Shown here: one piece after another, positions 26,614-34,912 of the stretch
How positions within the stretch are numbered: position 1 is the stretch's first letter
How the letters are laid out: the number at the start of each line of letters is the position of its first letter
Assembly: GCA_944384835.1 (NCBI GenBank)
Contig: CALWUU010000032.1
Coordinates: 1-43,616, forward strand
Direction of reading: 5' to 3'
From: an uncultured Clostridia bacterium
GTDB taxonomy: Bacteria; Bacillota; Clostridia; Oscillospirales; Acutalibacteraceae
DNA: 43,616 nucleotides
The notes under the pieces: model-generated
Told to the model about the DNA's origin: nothing
Databases searched by the model: none
The model's input: only the letters and a program-made list of their open reading frames with translations
Translations under genes and position numbers: made by a program

Positions 26614-26644
26614 AAAATCCCGGTGGTACCACCGGGATTTTTTT
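26612..26644. terminator. Bidirectional terminator between PH-domain gene and minus-strand secreted protein
   Basis: Perfect 16-bp inverted repeat AAAAAATCCCGGTGGT/ACCACCGGGATTTTTT, overlapping the PH gene's stop codon. Confidence 0.92.
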
Positions 26645-26646
26645 GA

Positions 26647-27591
26647 TTATAATAGTTTGAAACCAAACATATGAAAATTCAAGCCGAGAGGAGATAATAA
26701 TTGCGTTTGTACTACATGGAACGTATCGTCCAGCCTGTTGCTGAAACTGTACTTAAAATCACCGTATTCAGGCGGGTAGCTGTTGAACAGCGAAGAAGAA
26801 GGTATCGTAATGGTTTCTTTTGACAATAGCATCCTTCCCGGAATTGCTCCAAGGTGGTAATAGCTGTCCACAAAATCGGCGTCATTGTAAAAGCGGACGT
26901 TTAAAGATTCTTCTTCACCTTCATATTCTATCATATAATAGCTTCCCATATTATTACAAGTTACCTTGTATGCTGCATTGCCGTTGTTATACACCCAAAC
27001 ATATTCTCCGTTTTCGTTCGTATACGACTGATGTTTTTTCATCCAGGCCATTAATGAATAGTAAGGGTTCATAGCCGGGTCGGGTTTATCACAGTAAATG
27101 CAAAGATATTTTCCATAATCATGCCGTGGCGCAACATAGGAATCCGTATAGCTGCTGCCGCATTTTTGACAAGTATGTACAGTATATCCTTGCGAAGAGC
27201 ATGTAGCAGGTATCACATTTTTTGTATATAAATGTGTACAAGGCTGTATGTTTGCAGTGTTTTCTTCCATCGAAGCTTTTTGTTCTACGGTAGTCTGCGG
27301 CTGTTCCTGAATAGGTTCAGAACTTTCAGGCAGTTCTTCCTGTGAGGAGTTGTCTGCCAGGGACTGTATACTTTCTGTTTTTTCCAGTTCTTCTTCACTG
27401 GAAGGTTCTGTTTCAAAATAAGAAGATATTTCAGACGGTTGGTTGCTGGCAGGTATTGTTTGTCCTAATAATACGCTGATTGGGACAGCAATACCCACAG
27501 CAAGGCATACTGCGGCGACGCTCGACATAATTGCAATATTTTTCTTTGTAAAAAATTGCTTTAATTGATTTGATTTTTCTTCCTGTTTCAT
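26647..27591 (-). CDS. Membrane-anchored secreted protein with Cys/His module
   Basis: 314 aa from ATG at 27591 (AAGGAAG 9 bases upstream); an in-frame ATG 33 bases earlier lacks a site. Short basic cytoplasmic start, membrane helix at about 18-43, Ser/Glu-rich stalk to about 115, then a small Cys/His module (CTHLYTKNVIPATCSSQGY, HTCQKCGSSYTD, HDYGKYLCIYC) typical of clostridial surface proteins and probably zinc- or disulfide-stabilised. The remaining ~160 residues are rich in Tyr and Asn and match nothing I know. Function unknown. It follows the next gene upstream on the same strand (69-base gap), perhaps cotranscribed. Confidence 0.75.
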   Translation of the reverse strand: MKQEEKSNQLKQFFTKKNIAIMSSVAAVCLAVGIAVPISVLLGQTIPASNQPSEISSYFETEPSSEEELEKTESIQSLADNSSQEELPESSEPIQEQPQTTVEQKASMEENTANIQPCTHLYTKNVIPATCSSQGYTVHTCQKCGSSYTDSYVAPRHDYGKYLCIYCDKPDPAMNPYYSLMAWMKKHQSYTNENGEYVWVYNNGNAAYKVTCNNMGSYYMIEYEGEEESLNVRFYNDADFVDSYYHLGAIPGRMLLSKETITIPSSSLFNSYPPEYGDFKYSFSNRLDDTFHVVQTQLLSPLGLNFHMFGFKLL

Positions 27592-27659
27592 ATTTTTCTT
27601 CCTTTTTGCATCCGAAGATGCCATTATTGTCTATAGCTAATTTTTCATTGAAATATATG

Positions 27660-28700
27660 TTACTTCCTCTGACCGCAAACGCTGCAGTACTGATAATCGA
27701 CTCTTTCTTCATAATAGCCTTGATCTTCTTGATGCGTGACTGCAGGAATTGTTTTTGTAACATTTTGGTAATTACCGTAATAAACGCCGTTGTATAGTCC
27801 GTTTTCATCAGCGTTACGTAGACCTTCCATTATAATAGCTTTTAAATCGTCATATGTAAAACCATTCTCAATCCAGTAGGTAGGACCATTGGCGATATAG
27901 CTTCCAGATGCATCCATGGTATAAAATCTGGCACCACTTATGATTTGTTCCGGTTGGTCCACAATTGTAACGATATTGGGGACCCATACTTGTGTTGTGT
28001 GGTTTACCCATGTATGATAATGCGCTGACGTATGATTTCCGCTATTGTTTGTACTGCCGCTTGCATTTTGGGTGTTTTGATTGCCTGATGCAGACTGTTG
28101 CGGATCATTGTTTCCGCCGCCGGCTGCTTCTTTATTGTCATTATTTACAGATTGATTTTCTGTCTGGGACGTATTTATCTCTGTGTTTCCTGATTCTATT
28201 TCTTCTGAAGTTTCTTCTCCCATTACAGTGATAGTTGTTGTTACTTTAATGATAACAATGTGGGCATTGGTGTCAAACGCTACTGTAATATGATGCTCTT
28301 TTAAAGAGTTGTTCAGTTTATCGCCATCAAAGGTGATTGTATAATCTGCCTGATATTCACCCTCGTTGCTGTAATTAACATTACTGTCGTTTATTTCAAT
28401 ATTTTTGACAATATCATTGTCGGAAGAGATAAAATCTTTTAAATTGAGTTCTGTTCCCTGCACAACACTTCGATTTTTGATACCGGTAATCATGCCTATT
28501 TCTTCAAGGGGAGCCAATTCTTCCAGAGGTACTTCTTGTACTATTGTTTGTTGTCCCGTTTGAACTGCATCATTTTCGGTACTGCGTGAGATTCCGATTG
28601 TAAAATAAACAGTAACTCCAATTGCGGCAGCAACTATTATAATAATACAAACAATTACAGCTTTTTTATTTTTGCAGATGAAAGTCTTCAGTTTTTCCAT
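27660..28700 (-). CDS. Membrane-anchored surface protein with Ig-like and C-terminal Cys module
   Basis: 346 aa. Cytoplasmic start, membrane helix at about 13-37, then a bacterial Ig-like region (GTELNLKDFISSD, GEYQADYTITFDGDKL) at about 70-155. A low-complexity Asn/Ser/Gly-rich linker spans about 160-225. The C-terminal module (HYHTWVNHTTQVWVPNIVTIVDQPEQ, YWIENGFTYDDLKAII, VDYQYCSVCGQ) occurs in other Clostridia surface proteins. Good AAAGGAAAG site. Probably expressed with the downstream gene of similar architecture. Role unknown; cell-surface binding is a guess. Confidence 0.78.
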   Translation of the reverse strand: MEKLKTFICKNKKAVIVCIIIIVAAAIGVTVYFTIGISRSTENDAVQTGQQTIVQEVPLEELAPLEEIGMITGIKNRSVVQGTELNLKDFISSDNDIVKNIEINDSNVNYSNEGEYQADYTITFDGDKLNNSLKEHHITVAFDTNAHIVIIKVTTTITVMGEETSEEIESGNTEINTSQTENQSVNNDNKEAAGGGNNDPQQSASGNQNTQNASGSTNNSGNHTSAHYHTWVNHTTQVWVPNIVTIVDQPEQIISGARFYTMDASGSYIANGPTYWIENGFTYDDLKAIIMEGLRNADENGLYNGVYYGNYQNVTKTIPAVTHQEDQGYYEERVDYQYCSVCGQRK

Positions 28701-28738
28701 AGAAATCTCTTTCCTTTCTATTAGGAACTTTACTTATC

Positions 28739-28744
28739 ATTATA
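28739..28744 (-). promoter_or_regulatory. -10 box upstream of the two surface-protein genes
   Basis: TATAAT reading leftward, 38 bases before the ATG at 28700. The -35 at the proper distance is weak (TTTTAT). Confidence 0.45.
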
Positions 28745-29195
28745 CTATATCATTTAGAAAAATAAAATGATTCGTATAACGTAAAGGATTATGCTTTAAA
28801 ACCGCGGTTCTTGGAAATAAATTTTGAATTCATCTGTTTCGTTATATTTAACGGCTGTCAAATAAAACTTTGTTGTTGCAGTAAAAAATAAGAGGAATAC
28901 GGTTAGCCGTTTATAATCGCTGTCTGGATACTGGTAACATAAATAGTTTCTTAAAATACAGAAGTGCAATTAAACTGGATCTAAAACATAAATTGTGCCA
29001 AAATTCATACGGTCTGTTATCAATATATATCTGCTAAAAGCACGAGAAGGGAGATAAATAAAAGACTGAATCCGGAATGCAAATTGTGTCCAAACTCAGT
29101 CTGTCTGATAGTTGAGAAATAGATACCAGCCTCAAAAGAGACCTATTGAAACATTTGAAAAGTCTCTGGCATGCTTTACAAATAAAAGCCGATGG
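28745..29195. other. Gene-free stretch containing decayed repeat copy A
   Basis: About 450 bases without a supported gene. The only structure I find is the repeat copy at 29011-29110, described separately. Confidence 0.5.
29011..29110. repeat. Decayed ~100-bp repeat, copy A
   Basis: Matches 29916-30015 in the same orientation. In the 75-base core (about 29033-29108) I count roughly three quarters identity, with shared blocks CTAAAAGC, ATCCGGAA, TGTCC and TCAGTCTGT. An inverted pair AGACTGA/TCAGTCT brackets the conserved ATCCGGAA block in this copy. Confidence 0.7.
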
Positions 29196-29741
29196 TTAGT
29201 TAAAGTTGTGATTTATTATGCCGCAGAACATATAATTTGCCATTTTCAGCGCTTCAATTTCAATCTCGTTGAATACTTGAATATCTGCCGCGTAGGATCC
29301 CTGAAAACGCAGACCTGCTTCTTTTTCTGTCATTTTCAGATGACTATATAGCATATCCTTCCATTTCGCTTCGTTCCAGCACTGATTGATAGAAGATAGA
29401 AAGCCTGCAATTTCATCTGCGTTTTGATACCATTTTGTACGGGCACAATTGGCTTTTTCCGCTTCTCCATTTTTTGCTGCGTTGACTAAGTCAGCCGCAA
29501 TTAACAGATGTTGGGTGAAAAGCTCTTGGAATTGGCACGCTGCTTTTATTCCATAAATAGGTGCAAGGAGTTGTGCGAAATCCTTGGGATTTTGGAGCAG
29601 TCTGTTTGTGACAGGCTTTAAATCGTCCAGGTCTGCTGCTGTGCTGATGATAAAGAATCGTGTCCAGTATACATGCTGTTGCCATAATTGTTGCAGCTGA
29701 TTCATCAAACATATTTGCTGTTGGGTATATTCATTACACAT
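29196..29741 (-). CDS. All-helical conserved protein of unknown function
   Basis: 181 aa, start behind AAGGAGAAA. Entirely alpha-helical in appearance with His and Glu at helix-like spacing: QHVYW (His23), ELFTQH (Glu73, His78), YSHLKMTEKEA (His134, Glu139), FNEIEIEALKMA. This could be a four-helix, ferritin-like or hemerythrin-like bundle, but that is inference. Similar proteins are common in Firmicutes and are sometimes labelled acetylglutamate kinase, which this sequence does not support (no kinase motif). It lies between the two copies of the decayed repeat. A clear terminator is not visible. Confidence 0.78.
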   Translation of the reverse strand: MCNEYTQQQICLMNQLQQLWQQHVYWTRFFIISTAADLDDLKPVTNRLLQNPKDFAQLLAPIYGIKAACQFQELFTQHLLIAADLVNAAKNGEAEKANCARTKWYQNADEIAGFLSSINQCWNEAKWKDMLYSHLKMTEKEAGLRFQGSYAADIQVFNEIEIEALKMANYMFCGIINHNFN

Positions 29742-30061
29742 AATTTTTCTCCTTATCCATCATTTAAACTTATTATTACTGTATGACAGAGAGAATAAAG
29801 TTTCCGGTCTTTCCCAACACGTAACACAAGCCTCTTAAAGCAAAGCTTGTACGAACTTATTTTGGCTGCTGACGGAAAACTGTAAAAAGACCTGTGTCGT
29901 GGATTGCGGCAGCAGGGTCTGATGTACTAATATAGAATTCTCTAAAAGCGCGGGAAGCAAGCTTAATAAAAACTGTATCCGGAACGCGGATTATGTCCTG
30001 ATTCAGTCTGTATGACTGTGACAAAACAGACAGCCAATCTAAACGCGAACGGAGAGCAAAA
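29742..30061. other. Gene-free stretch with decayed repeat copy B
   Basis: Lies between the helical protein's start and the tRNA-Ser terminator. Holds repeat copy B. A leftward frame runs from the tRNA across this area but has no ribosome site of its own, so I do not call a gene. Confidence 0.5.
29916..30015. repeat. Decayed ~100-bp repeat, copy B
   Basis: Second copy of the element at 29011-29110, same orientation, about 900 bases away. The bracketing inverted pair is weaker here (ACTG/CAGT conserved). An extra small hairpin ATCCG/CGGAT exists only in this copy. Confidence 0.7.
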
Positions 30062-30105
30062 GAAAAAGCTGAGCTTGGAACGCGATGGGCGTCTAAGCTC
30101 AGCTT
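30062..30105 (-). terminator. Terminator of tRNA-Ser
   Basis: Reading leftward: AAGCTGAGCTT pairs with AAGCTCAGCTT across an 18-base loop region, then TTTTC. It abuts the encoded CCA. Confidence 0.88.
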
Positions 30106-30198
30106 GGCGGAGATGGAGAGATTTGAACTCTCGCGCCGGGGATTGCCCGACCTACCGCATTTCGAGTGCGGACCCTTCAACCACTTGGGTACATCTCC
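30105..30198 (-). tRNA. tRNA-Ser (anticodon CGA)
   Basis: 94 nt including encoded CCA. Acceptor GGAGATG/CATCTCC; anticodon stem CCGCA/TGCGG with loop CTCGAAA, anticodon CGA reading TCG. The long variable arm of class II tRNAs is present. T-loop TTCAAAT. Stand-alone with its own terminator. Confidence 0.95.
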
Positions 30199-30383
30199 AA
30201 AGGAATATATTGGGACATATATAGAATATTTATTTTCCCAATGCATGAATAAAATTAGAATACTGTAATATGAAGTTCCGGTTTTATCTGCAAATAGGTG
30301 ATAACAGCGGAACACCATATAGTTACAGCACATTTTATTCTATACGTGAGATGTTATATTGTCAAGTATAGAATTCTACGTGG

Positions 30384-30413
30384 TTGACACTGTTTTATGA
30401 AAAAGAGTACAAT
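30384..30413 (+). promoter_or_regulatory. Sigma-A promoter of DUF815 gene
   Basis: TTGACA (30384-30389), 18-base spacer, TACAAT (30408-30413), 38 bases before the ATG. Confidence 0.8.
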
Positions 30414-30451
30414 GTAACAAACAGAACGATAAAAATAAAGGAGATGTCACT

Positions 30452-31696
30452 ATGAGACAAGCTTCAGAGATTGCATTAAAACTGTCATCACTTTCTATAT
30501 ATAACAACATTTTGCAGCAGTCTGTACTTAAAGCTTTGTATGAGCTGCTATGGGCAACGCGTTCCGATGTAAAAGAATTAGCCGTTGCTTGGGGAAAATT
30601 TGTACAAGCTTTAGCCGAAAAAAATGCGATAGATGCGTCTGCACAGGCGATTACACAAGAAATTTTATATCATCAAAATCCTTTTTCATTAAAAGCAGCA
30701 GGTAAGGAGCATCTTTCTCTTGGCTTAATAGAAGCCGCTAAAAGAGATTTAGCTGTTTTAACAGAAGCCGCAGCGATTGCTCCGCAGGATATTTTGGACG
30801 CTTGTGAGTTTCGGGATGAATTGCAATATTTAAATCTGCCCCAATGGAAAACGGGAGAGCTTAGCGAATATCTCTGTGGAACAGCAGAGACAGCAGCTGC
30901 AAAGCTTGCTAAATTTTATCGCGAACATGGATGCGGTATGTTTGCAAAATATCGTGCTTTTATTTGGAGGAATCATACCATTATTCCTGTGGAATATCCA
31001 GATCAGACGCAAATGGCGGATTTAAAAGGTTATGAAGAACCTCGTCAGTTGGTTATTGACAACACAGAATCTTTTTTAAGAGGGCTGCCCGCGAACAATT
31101 GTTTACTATACGGCGATAGGGGTACAGGTAAATCTTCAACAATAAAAGCAATTTTAAATCAATATCATATGCAGGGATTGCGGATCATTGAAATGCCGAA
31201 AGAATTTTTAATGGATTTTCCTGATCTAGTAGCGCAAATTGCCCATTTACCAATGAAATTTATCATTTTTATTGATGATTTATCTTTTTCACAGCAAGAT
31301 GATACTTATGCATCTCTAAAAGCTGTATTGGAAGGCGGTGTCGCTGCAAGACCTGAAAATACATTGATTTATGCGACTTCCAACCGCAGACATTTGGTAC
31401 GGGAAACCTTTTCTGACCGCAATGGTGATGAAGTACACCGTGGTGATACGATTCAGGAAAGCTTATCTTTAGCAGACCGTTTTGGATTATCTGTTAATTT
31501 CAGCTTGCCCAGCAAAGAAAAATATTTATCTATTGTAGAAGAACTGGCAAAACAGCGTGGTTTGCACAAATATATGGATCAGTTAAAACAAGAAGCAGAG
31601 CAATGGGCAATTGCCCGCGGAGGGCGGTCACCCCGTTGTGCGCGTCAATTTATGAATTGGGCTGAAGCTAAGATAAAGTTCGCAAAAAACGTCTGA
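30452..31696 (+). CDS. DUF815-family AAA+ ATPase
   Basis: 414 aa. The N-terminal helical region (1-180) is family-specific. The AAA+ core (about 190-400) has Walker A GDRGTGKSS, Walker B KFIIFIDDLSF, sensor 1 IYATSNRRHLV and a C-terminal lid (RGGRSPRCARQFMNWA). DUF815 proteins are widespread, single-copy in many bacteria and without a settled biochemical role; the DnaA/DnaC-like core suggests a remodelling ATPase. AAGGAG precedes the ATG. The next gene has its own promoter. Confidence 0.93.
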   Translation: MRQASEIALKLSSLSIYNNILQQSVLKALYELLWATRSDVKELAVAWGKFVQALAEKNAIDASAQAITQEILYHQNPFSLKAAGKEHLSLGLIEAAKRDLAVLTEAAAIAPQDILDACEFRDELQYLNLPQWKTGELSEYLCGTAETAAAKLAKFYREHGCGMFAKYRAFIWRNHTIIPVEYPDQTQMADLKGYEEPRQLVIDNTESFLRGLPANNCLLYGDRGTGKSSTIKAILNQYHMQGLRIIEMPKEFLMDFPDLVAQIAHLPMKFIIFIDDLSFSQQDDTYASLKAVLEGGVAARPENTLIYATSNRRHLVRETFSDRNGDEVHRGDTIQESLSLADRFGLSVNFSLPSKEKYLSIVEELAKQRGLHKYMDQLKQEAEQWAIARGGRSPRCARQFMNWAEAKIKFAKNV

Positions 31697-31704
31697 CACA
31701 CAAC

Positions 31705-31733
31705 TTTACAAATAGTTTTATATTTGATACTAT
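31705..31733 (+). promoter_or_regulatory. Promoter of binding-protein/PG-binding lipoprotein gene
   Basis: TTTACA (31705-31710), 17-base spacer, TACTAT (31728-31733). It starts 9 bases after the DUF815 stop. Confidence 0.7.
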
Positions 31734-31779
31734 TATGTAAAATAAAGTCGAAATATTCCCCGAAAAAGGAGGAAACAGC

Positions 31780-33072
31780 ATGAAAACTTGGAAGCGGTGT
31801 TTGGCTCTGGGATTGGTCACTATTGTAACAGCAATGATGTTTGTTGGCTGTGGAAGCAGTGATATCAGTGAGGGTATTGCAACAAATGATTACCCTATTA
31901 CGATTAACGGAGTGACCTTGAACAGTCAGCCTGAAGGAGTCGCGGTTTTGTCTGAAAATATAGCCGATGTTATTTTAACAGGCGGTTTCGAGGCAACCTT
32001 AAAAGCCAAAAGCGCAGAGTGTACTCAAGAAGATTTATCGATACTTCCTAATCTTACCATTGATGATGCCGAAGAGATGAAAAACTTAGGCGTAACATTG
32101 GTGTTGGTAGATGAAGCGCCGACCGAACAGCAAACTGCAGCATTGCAGGAACAAGGAATTCAGGTGCTGACCATTTCTCCGGCAACAAGCAGAGATGATT
32201 GTAAACGTTTATATCGAGAAGTCGGTTCTGCAATGGCAGGTGGCAATACTGGCTATTCAAAGGGTGAAAGAGCGTGCGACAATGTGTTTTATACTTTAGA
32301 TGATATAACACGATTGATACCATCCTCTGGAACGCAGTATACCGCTTGTTATCTGTATGATTTAGAAGGACATGCGGCGACGGGGGATTCTCTGGCTGGC
32401 AGTTTGCTTAGCTATGCTGGATTTTTCAATTGCTTTAGCAATGAGTTGAATAATGAAATAGACATCAATTATCTTAGTATTGCAAATCCATATTATATTT
32501 TCTGTGCAGAAGGTTTAAAAGAACAGCTGGAACAGTCTGAAGCTTTTAGAAACTTAGATGCAGTGCAAAACGGACGTGTTTATGAAATGGATTCTGCTTT
32601 GATGCAGCGTCAGGGAAATACAATCTTAGATACGGTCACGACCATGCTGGAGCATGTATATCCGGAATTATTTGTAACGAATAATTCCGACAGTTCCGCT
32701 CAATCGGATGCTTCCTCTGGGACGGATACTGCTTCCGGTGAAACACCGGCAGAGACATCTTCCGCGGAAACGTCTTCTGCAGAAGAGCCTTCTGCAGATA
32801 TATCAGGCACTCAAGGTACAGTTACTAAGCCGGATGTGGTAGCAAATGCAGGTACACTGCAGTATGGCAGTTCCGGAGAAGCTGTAAGGCTGATGCAAGA
32901 ACGATTGGACGAATTGGGATATATGTTCACAGATGTAAATGGCATATTTGATGACGGAACCATGCAGGCAGTACAAGATTTTCAGTTATTAAATGGATAT
33001 TCTACCTCAGGTATTGCGACACAGGAATTGTTGGATGTAATGTATAATTCCAGCGCTGTGCCAAGAACATAA
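31780..33072 (+). CDS. Lipoprotein: substrate-binding-protein-like domain plus peptidoglycan-binding domain
   Basis: 430 aa, AAAGGAGG site. Lipoprotein signal with lipobox FVGC (Cys24). Residues 38-300 resemble cluster-A (BtuF/FhuD-type) binding proteins: GVAVLSENIADVILTGG, EEMKNLGVTLVLVDEAP, EQGIQVLTISPATSRDD, FRNLDAVQNGRVYEMDSALM. A Ser/Thr/Glu-rich linker spans 300-355. Residues 360-427 are a PG_binding_1 module (GSSGEAVRLMQERLDELGYM, GIFDDGTMQAVQDFQLLNG). No permease or ATPase of an ABC importer is near. It may be an orphan vitamin/metal-complex binder tied to the wall, or a wall sensor. The fusion is unusual and the function is unknown. Confidence 0.8.
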   Translation: MKTWKRCLALGLVTIVTAMMFVGCGSSDISEGIATNDYPITINGVTLNSQPEGVAVLSENIADVILTGGFEATLKAKSAECTQEDLSILPNLTIDDAEEMKNLGVTLVLVDEAPTEQQTAALQEQGIQVLTISPATSRDDCKRLYREVGSAMAGGNTGYSKGERACDNVFYTLDDITRLIPSSGTQYTACYLYDLEGHAATGDSLAGSLLSYAGFFNCFSNELNNEIDINYLSIANPYYIFCAEGLKEQLEQSEAFRNLDAVQNGRVYEMDSALMQRQGNTILDTVTTMLEHVYPELFVTNNSDSSAQSDASSGTDTASGETPAETSSAETSSAEEPSADISGTQGTVTKPDVVANAGTLQYGSSGEAVRLMQERLDELGYMFTDVNGIFDDGTMQAVQDFQLLNGYSTSGIATQELLDVMYNSSAVPRT

Positions 33073-33080
33073 TATTACAG

Positions 33081-33116
33081 AAAAAAGGACTTTCTGAATT
33101 CAGAAAGTCCTTTTTT
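33081..33116. terminator. Bidirectional terminator between lipoprotein and SulP genes
   Basis: Perfect 18-bp arms AAAAAAGGACTTTCTGAA and complement, centred on GAATTC, with T runs on both strands. Confidence 0.93.
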
Positions 33117-33144
33117 CTATAACAAATAATTTGTTTTGCATCTG

Positions 33145-34641
33145 TTAGTGACCCAAATAACTTAATGAAAACCAAGGGAATGTATCCGGTATACAAGAGC
33201 CTACTATAATAAACGCCAGGGAACAAGCTGCTACAAGACCGCAGATAACAATTGCAACGGTAGCGGAGACCTGTTTTTCTTTTGTGCCAAATTCGTTTCT
33301 TGCAATAGATGCCAAACACATTCCTATGGCAGCAACGCCGAATGCAACAACAGTGCCCCAGCTGATCCAGCATACTGCAGCAGACGCAGCGGCTAAAATA
33401 AACGATGTGATAATCAGCCATGTTCTGTTTAAAAAGCGTTTTCCCAAGCAAACAAAACCATAAAGAATCATACCAAAAATAACGCCGTAAGCAAGGTTTT
33501 CTGTGGCTACAACCACAATGGCAGTCATCAGCATAATGACAGTGTCTTTGATAGGATACGTATGCATTTTGTATAAGGTGGGCCACTTAATGGTACCGAA
33601 ACATACGGTGAACATAACAGCGATTAATGCAGCCAATGGAATTAATTCCATGAACCACCCAAGGCTGAACAGAAGAATTGCCATAAAGATACCAATTAAA
33701 AATGTGGAAAGACGACCTTTACCGCCTGATTTTTGATTGGTAACTGCCATAGCAATCATACCGCATCCGGGAGCTGCTCCCAACATACTGCATGCAATAT
33801 TGCCAATACCCAGACCGATACATTCACGGTTATTGCGGCTTTTTACGCCGTTTTCTTCTTCCAATAATCTTGCTGTCAGCAATGATTCTGCAATTGCTAC
33901 CAAAGCAATTGAAAAAGCAGTTGGTAAAATAGCCAGAAGACATTCGGCAGTAAATACCCCTGAGATATTTGTGAATATTTGTCCGAAATGTTCAAAGCTA
34001 AATGAAACAGAACCCATGCTTCCTACTTTTTCTACGCTGCTGCCCGATGCTAATGTGTATGCAGTAATTAAAATAAGGGCCACTAGGGAAGACGGTACTC
34101 TTTTTAGAAAAAATACACGTTTTTTCAGTAAAGGGAATAAATAAATAATCGCAATACCCACTGCAATTAAAATATAGGTTTCCCAACTTTTTCCGATAGA
34201 TAATTTTACTTGGGAAATAAAAATAACTGTGGCAAATCCGTTTACAAAGCCGTTCATAACGGAAGTTGGTATATATTTTACCAAACTGCCAAACCGGCAT
34301 ACACCCAAAATCACCATGATAATACCGGCTAAAAAAATGGAAGCAAAAATGTACTCAGGGTGCCCATTATTAAAGTATTGAGAAATAAGTCCGCTAAGTA
34401 CCAGAGCGGTGGATCCGGCTCCTGCGGAAACAAGTCCCGGACATCCGCCTAAAAAGGAAGTAATAATAGTCAGGAATATGCATGTAAACAGTCCCATGTA
34501 AGGCGGCAGGCCTACAACAATCATAAAACCGATTACCTCCGGAATCAGTGCAAAAGTTGTCACCAACGAACCGCATAAATCTCCAATAGGATTCCCAAAC
34601 CATTCTTTCCGTTCGCGTTTTAAACGCTCAGCTAATTGCAT
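33145..34641 (-). CDS. SulP-family anion transporter lacking STAS domain
   Basis: 498 aa with about 12-14 membrane helices. SulP features: NPIGDLCGSLVTTFALIPEVIGFMIVVGLPPYMGLFTCIF near the N-terminus, and ESLLTARLLEE followed by GIGNIACSMLGAAPGCGMIAMAVTNQKSGGKGRLSTF. In place of the usual cytoplasmic STAS domain the C-terminus is more membrane helices, ending shortly after residue 490. Such short SulP proteins move sulfate, bicarbonate or other anions; the substrate cannot be read. Single-gene unit; a 25-bp dyad lies 82 bases upstream of the start. Confidence 0.9.
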   Translation of the reverse strand: MQLAERLKRERKEWFGNPIGDLCGSLVTTFALIPEVIGFMIVVGLPPYMGLFTCIFLTIITSFLGGCPGLVSAGAGSTALVLSGLISQYFNNGHPEYIFASIFLAGIIMVILGVCRFGSLVKYIPTSVMNGFVNGFATVIFISQVKLSIGKSWETYILIAVGIAIIYLFPLLKKRVFFLKRVPSSLVALILITAYTLASGSSVEKVGSMGSVSFSFEHFGQIFTNISGVFTAECLLAILPTAFSIALVAIAESLLTARLLEEENGVKSRNNRECIGLGIGNIACSMLGAAPGCGMIAMAVTNQKSGGKGRLSTFLIGIFMAILLFSLGWFMELIPLAALIAVMFTVCFGTIKWPTLYKMHTYPIKDTVIMLMTAIVVVATENLAYGVIFGMILYGFVCLGKRFLNRTWLIITSFILAAASAAVCWISWGTVVAFGVAAIGMCLASIARNEFGTKEKQVSATVAIVICGLVAACSLAFIIVGSCIPDTFPWFSLSYLGH

Positions 34642-34722
34642 AAAATAATACCTCTATTCTTTTTACAAATTAGCCGTAACCGCAGTGCATAAAATAAATT
34701 CTATGCTGCTTTGGTCTTATAT

Positions 34723-34747
34723 ATAATATGGCAGCTTACCATATTAT
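34723..34747. promoter_or_regulatory. Perfect dyad upstream of sulP (operator candidate)
   Basis: ATAATATGG and CCATATTAT, 9-bp arms separated by 7 bases. TATTAT on the minus strand could be the -10 box, so a bound protein would block sulP transcription. Confidence 0.6.
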
Positions 34748-34759
34748 CCTCAATGATGA

Positions 34760-34785
34760 CATGCAAAGGCAATTGCTTTTGCATG
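34760..34785. promoter_or_regulatory. Long inverted repeat upstream of sulP
   Basis: 13-base arms CATGCAAAGGCAA and TTGCTTTTGCATG with a single mismatch/wobble, centred on AATT. Only TTTTA follows on the plus strand. It is either a second operator or a weak rightward terminator. Confidence 0.5.
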
Positions 34786-34868
34786 TTTTATGATAATACA
34801 ATTTCTTGAATTTTTCAATATATTATGCTGCTTTTATTCATAATTTCTTCATAATTAGAAAGATATAC

Positions 34869-34900
34869 AAAAAACAGGTTCCATATGGAACCTGTTTTTT
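34869..34900 (-). terminator. Terminator of XRE gene
   Basis: Perfect 16-bp arms AAAAAACAGGTTCCAT/ATGGAACCTGTTTTTT immediately after the gene. Symmetrical. Confidence 0.9.
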
Positions 34901-34912
34901 GGTACTTTACTG

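Noticed and set aside
29857-30333. 158-codon minus frame across tRNA-Ser
   Set aside because: It reads through the tRNA and its terminator. Its tail over repeat copy B looks protein-like, but copy A has stops in the same frame.
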